From the NCBI GenBank assembly GCA_916050055.1, contig CAJZJY010000012.1:1-13055 (forward strand): a stretch of DNA of 13,055 bases. The letters are read 5' to 3'. Under the pieces are notes generated by a model. That model saw only the letters and a list, made by a program, of their open reading frames with translations, did no database searches and was not told the origin of the DNA. Every line of letters starts with the position of its first letter. Positions within the stretch are counted from its first letter, which is position 1. Of the stretch, positions 13,012-13,055 are shown in pieces. Source of the stretch: an uncultured Streptococcus sp. (GTDB taxonomy: Bacteria > Bacillota > Bacilli > Lactobacillales > Aerococcaceae). Position numbers and translations under genes: made by a program.

Positions 13012-13055
13012 AGATCGGAAGAGCACACGTCTGAACTCCAGTCACAGCGATAGAT
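13012..13055 (+). other. Illumina TruSeq adapter and index, not genomic
   Basis: From 13012 the sequence is the TruSeq read-1 adapter: it opens AGATCGGAAGAGC and continues without error through 13045. An eight-base index follows, AGCGATAG (13046-13053; i7 D712 in the TruSeq HT set), and then AT, the first two bases of the standard tail. This is assembly contamination at the contig edge. Confidence 0.98.

Overview
The window is a low-to-mid GC, AT-rich-spacer piece of chromosome from a Firmicute, most likely a member of the Lactobacillales. The evidence is the strong AGGAGG-type ribosome sites, TTGACA/TATAAT promoters, U-tailed hairpin terminators, cre-like and Fur-box-like operators, and the protein types (Glf, TrhO, heterodimeric multidrug ABC exporter, YczE-type membrane protein, LAAC lipoprotein). 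I cannot fix the genus from sequence reading alone; a Carnobacteriaceae/Aerococcaceae or streptococcal-type coccus would fit. The contig does not end in genome: the last 44 bases (13012-13055) are an Illumina TruSeq adapter with its index, so the final gene is cut and its stop codon is artificial.

Layout. (1) 1-1621: the 3' end of an unidentified gene, possibly a dipeptidase, then an APC-family amino acid permease 30 bases later, closed by a strong terminator. (2) 1646-4036: two separately promoted envelope-polysaccharide genes, a family 2 glycosyltransferase and UDP-galactopyranose mutase (glf), which together suggest a galactofuranose-containing surface glycan. (3) 4044-4233: a 190-base nested inverted-repeat element between the converging glf and trhO genes. 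(4) 4278-5261, minus strand: trhO, the rhodanese-type tRNA U34 hydroxylase, whose promoter is overlapped by a near-perfect Fur box. (5) 5362-9097: a consensus promoter, a leader encoding a 22-residue peptide, a 16-pair intrinsic terminator ending just before the next gene, and then two overlapping half-transporter genes forming a heterodimeric ABC exporter. The layout is that of a transcriptional attenuator of the kind known for bmrCD and patAB. (6) 9166-11875: an operon of M20 amidohydrolase, flavodoxin-fold NAD(P)H oxidoreductase, a 59-residue unknown protein and a YczE/YitT-like membrane protein. (7) 11901-13011: a carbohydrate-type solute-binding lipoprotein gene with two cre-like sites and a 21-base-period direct repeat upstream, truncated by the adapter.

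The most interesting system is region 5. The ABC exporter has no visible promoter of its own after the terminator, so its expression should depend on readthrough of the leader. The leader peptide's ribosome site and start codon can pair with the 5' arm of that terminator, which links leader translation to exporter expression. This is an inference from sequence complementarity and has not been tested.
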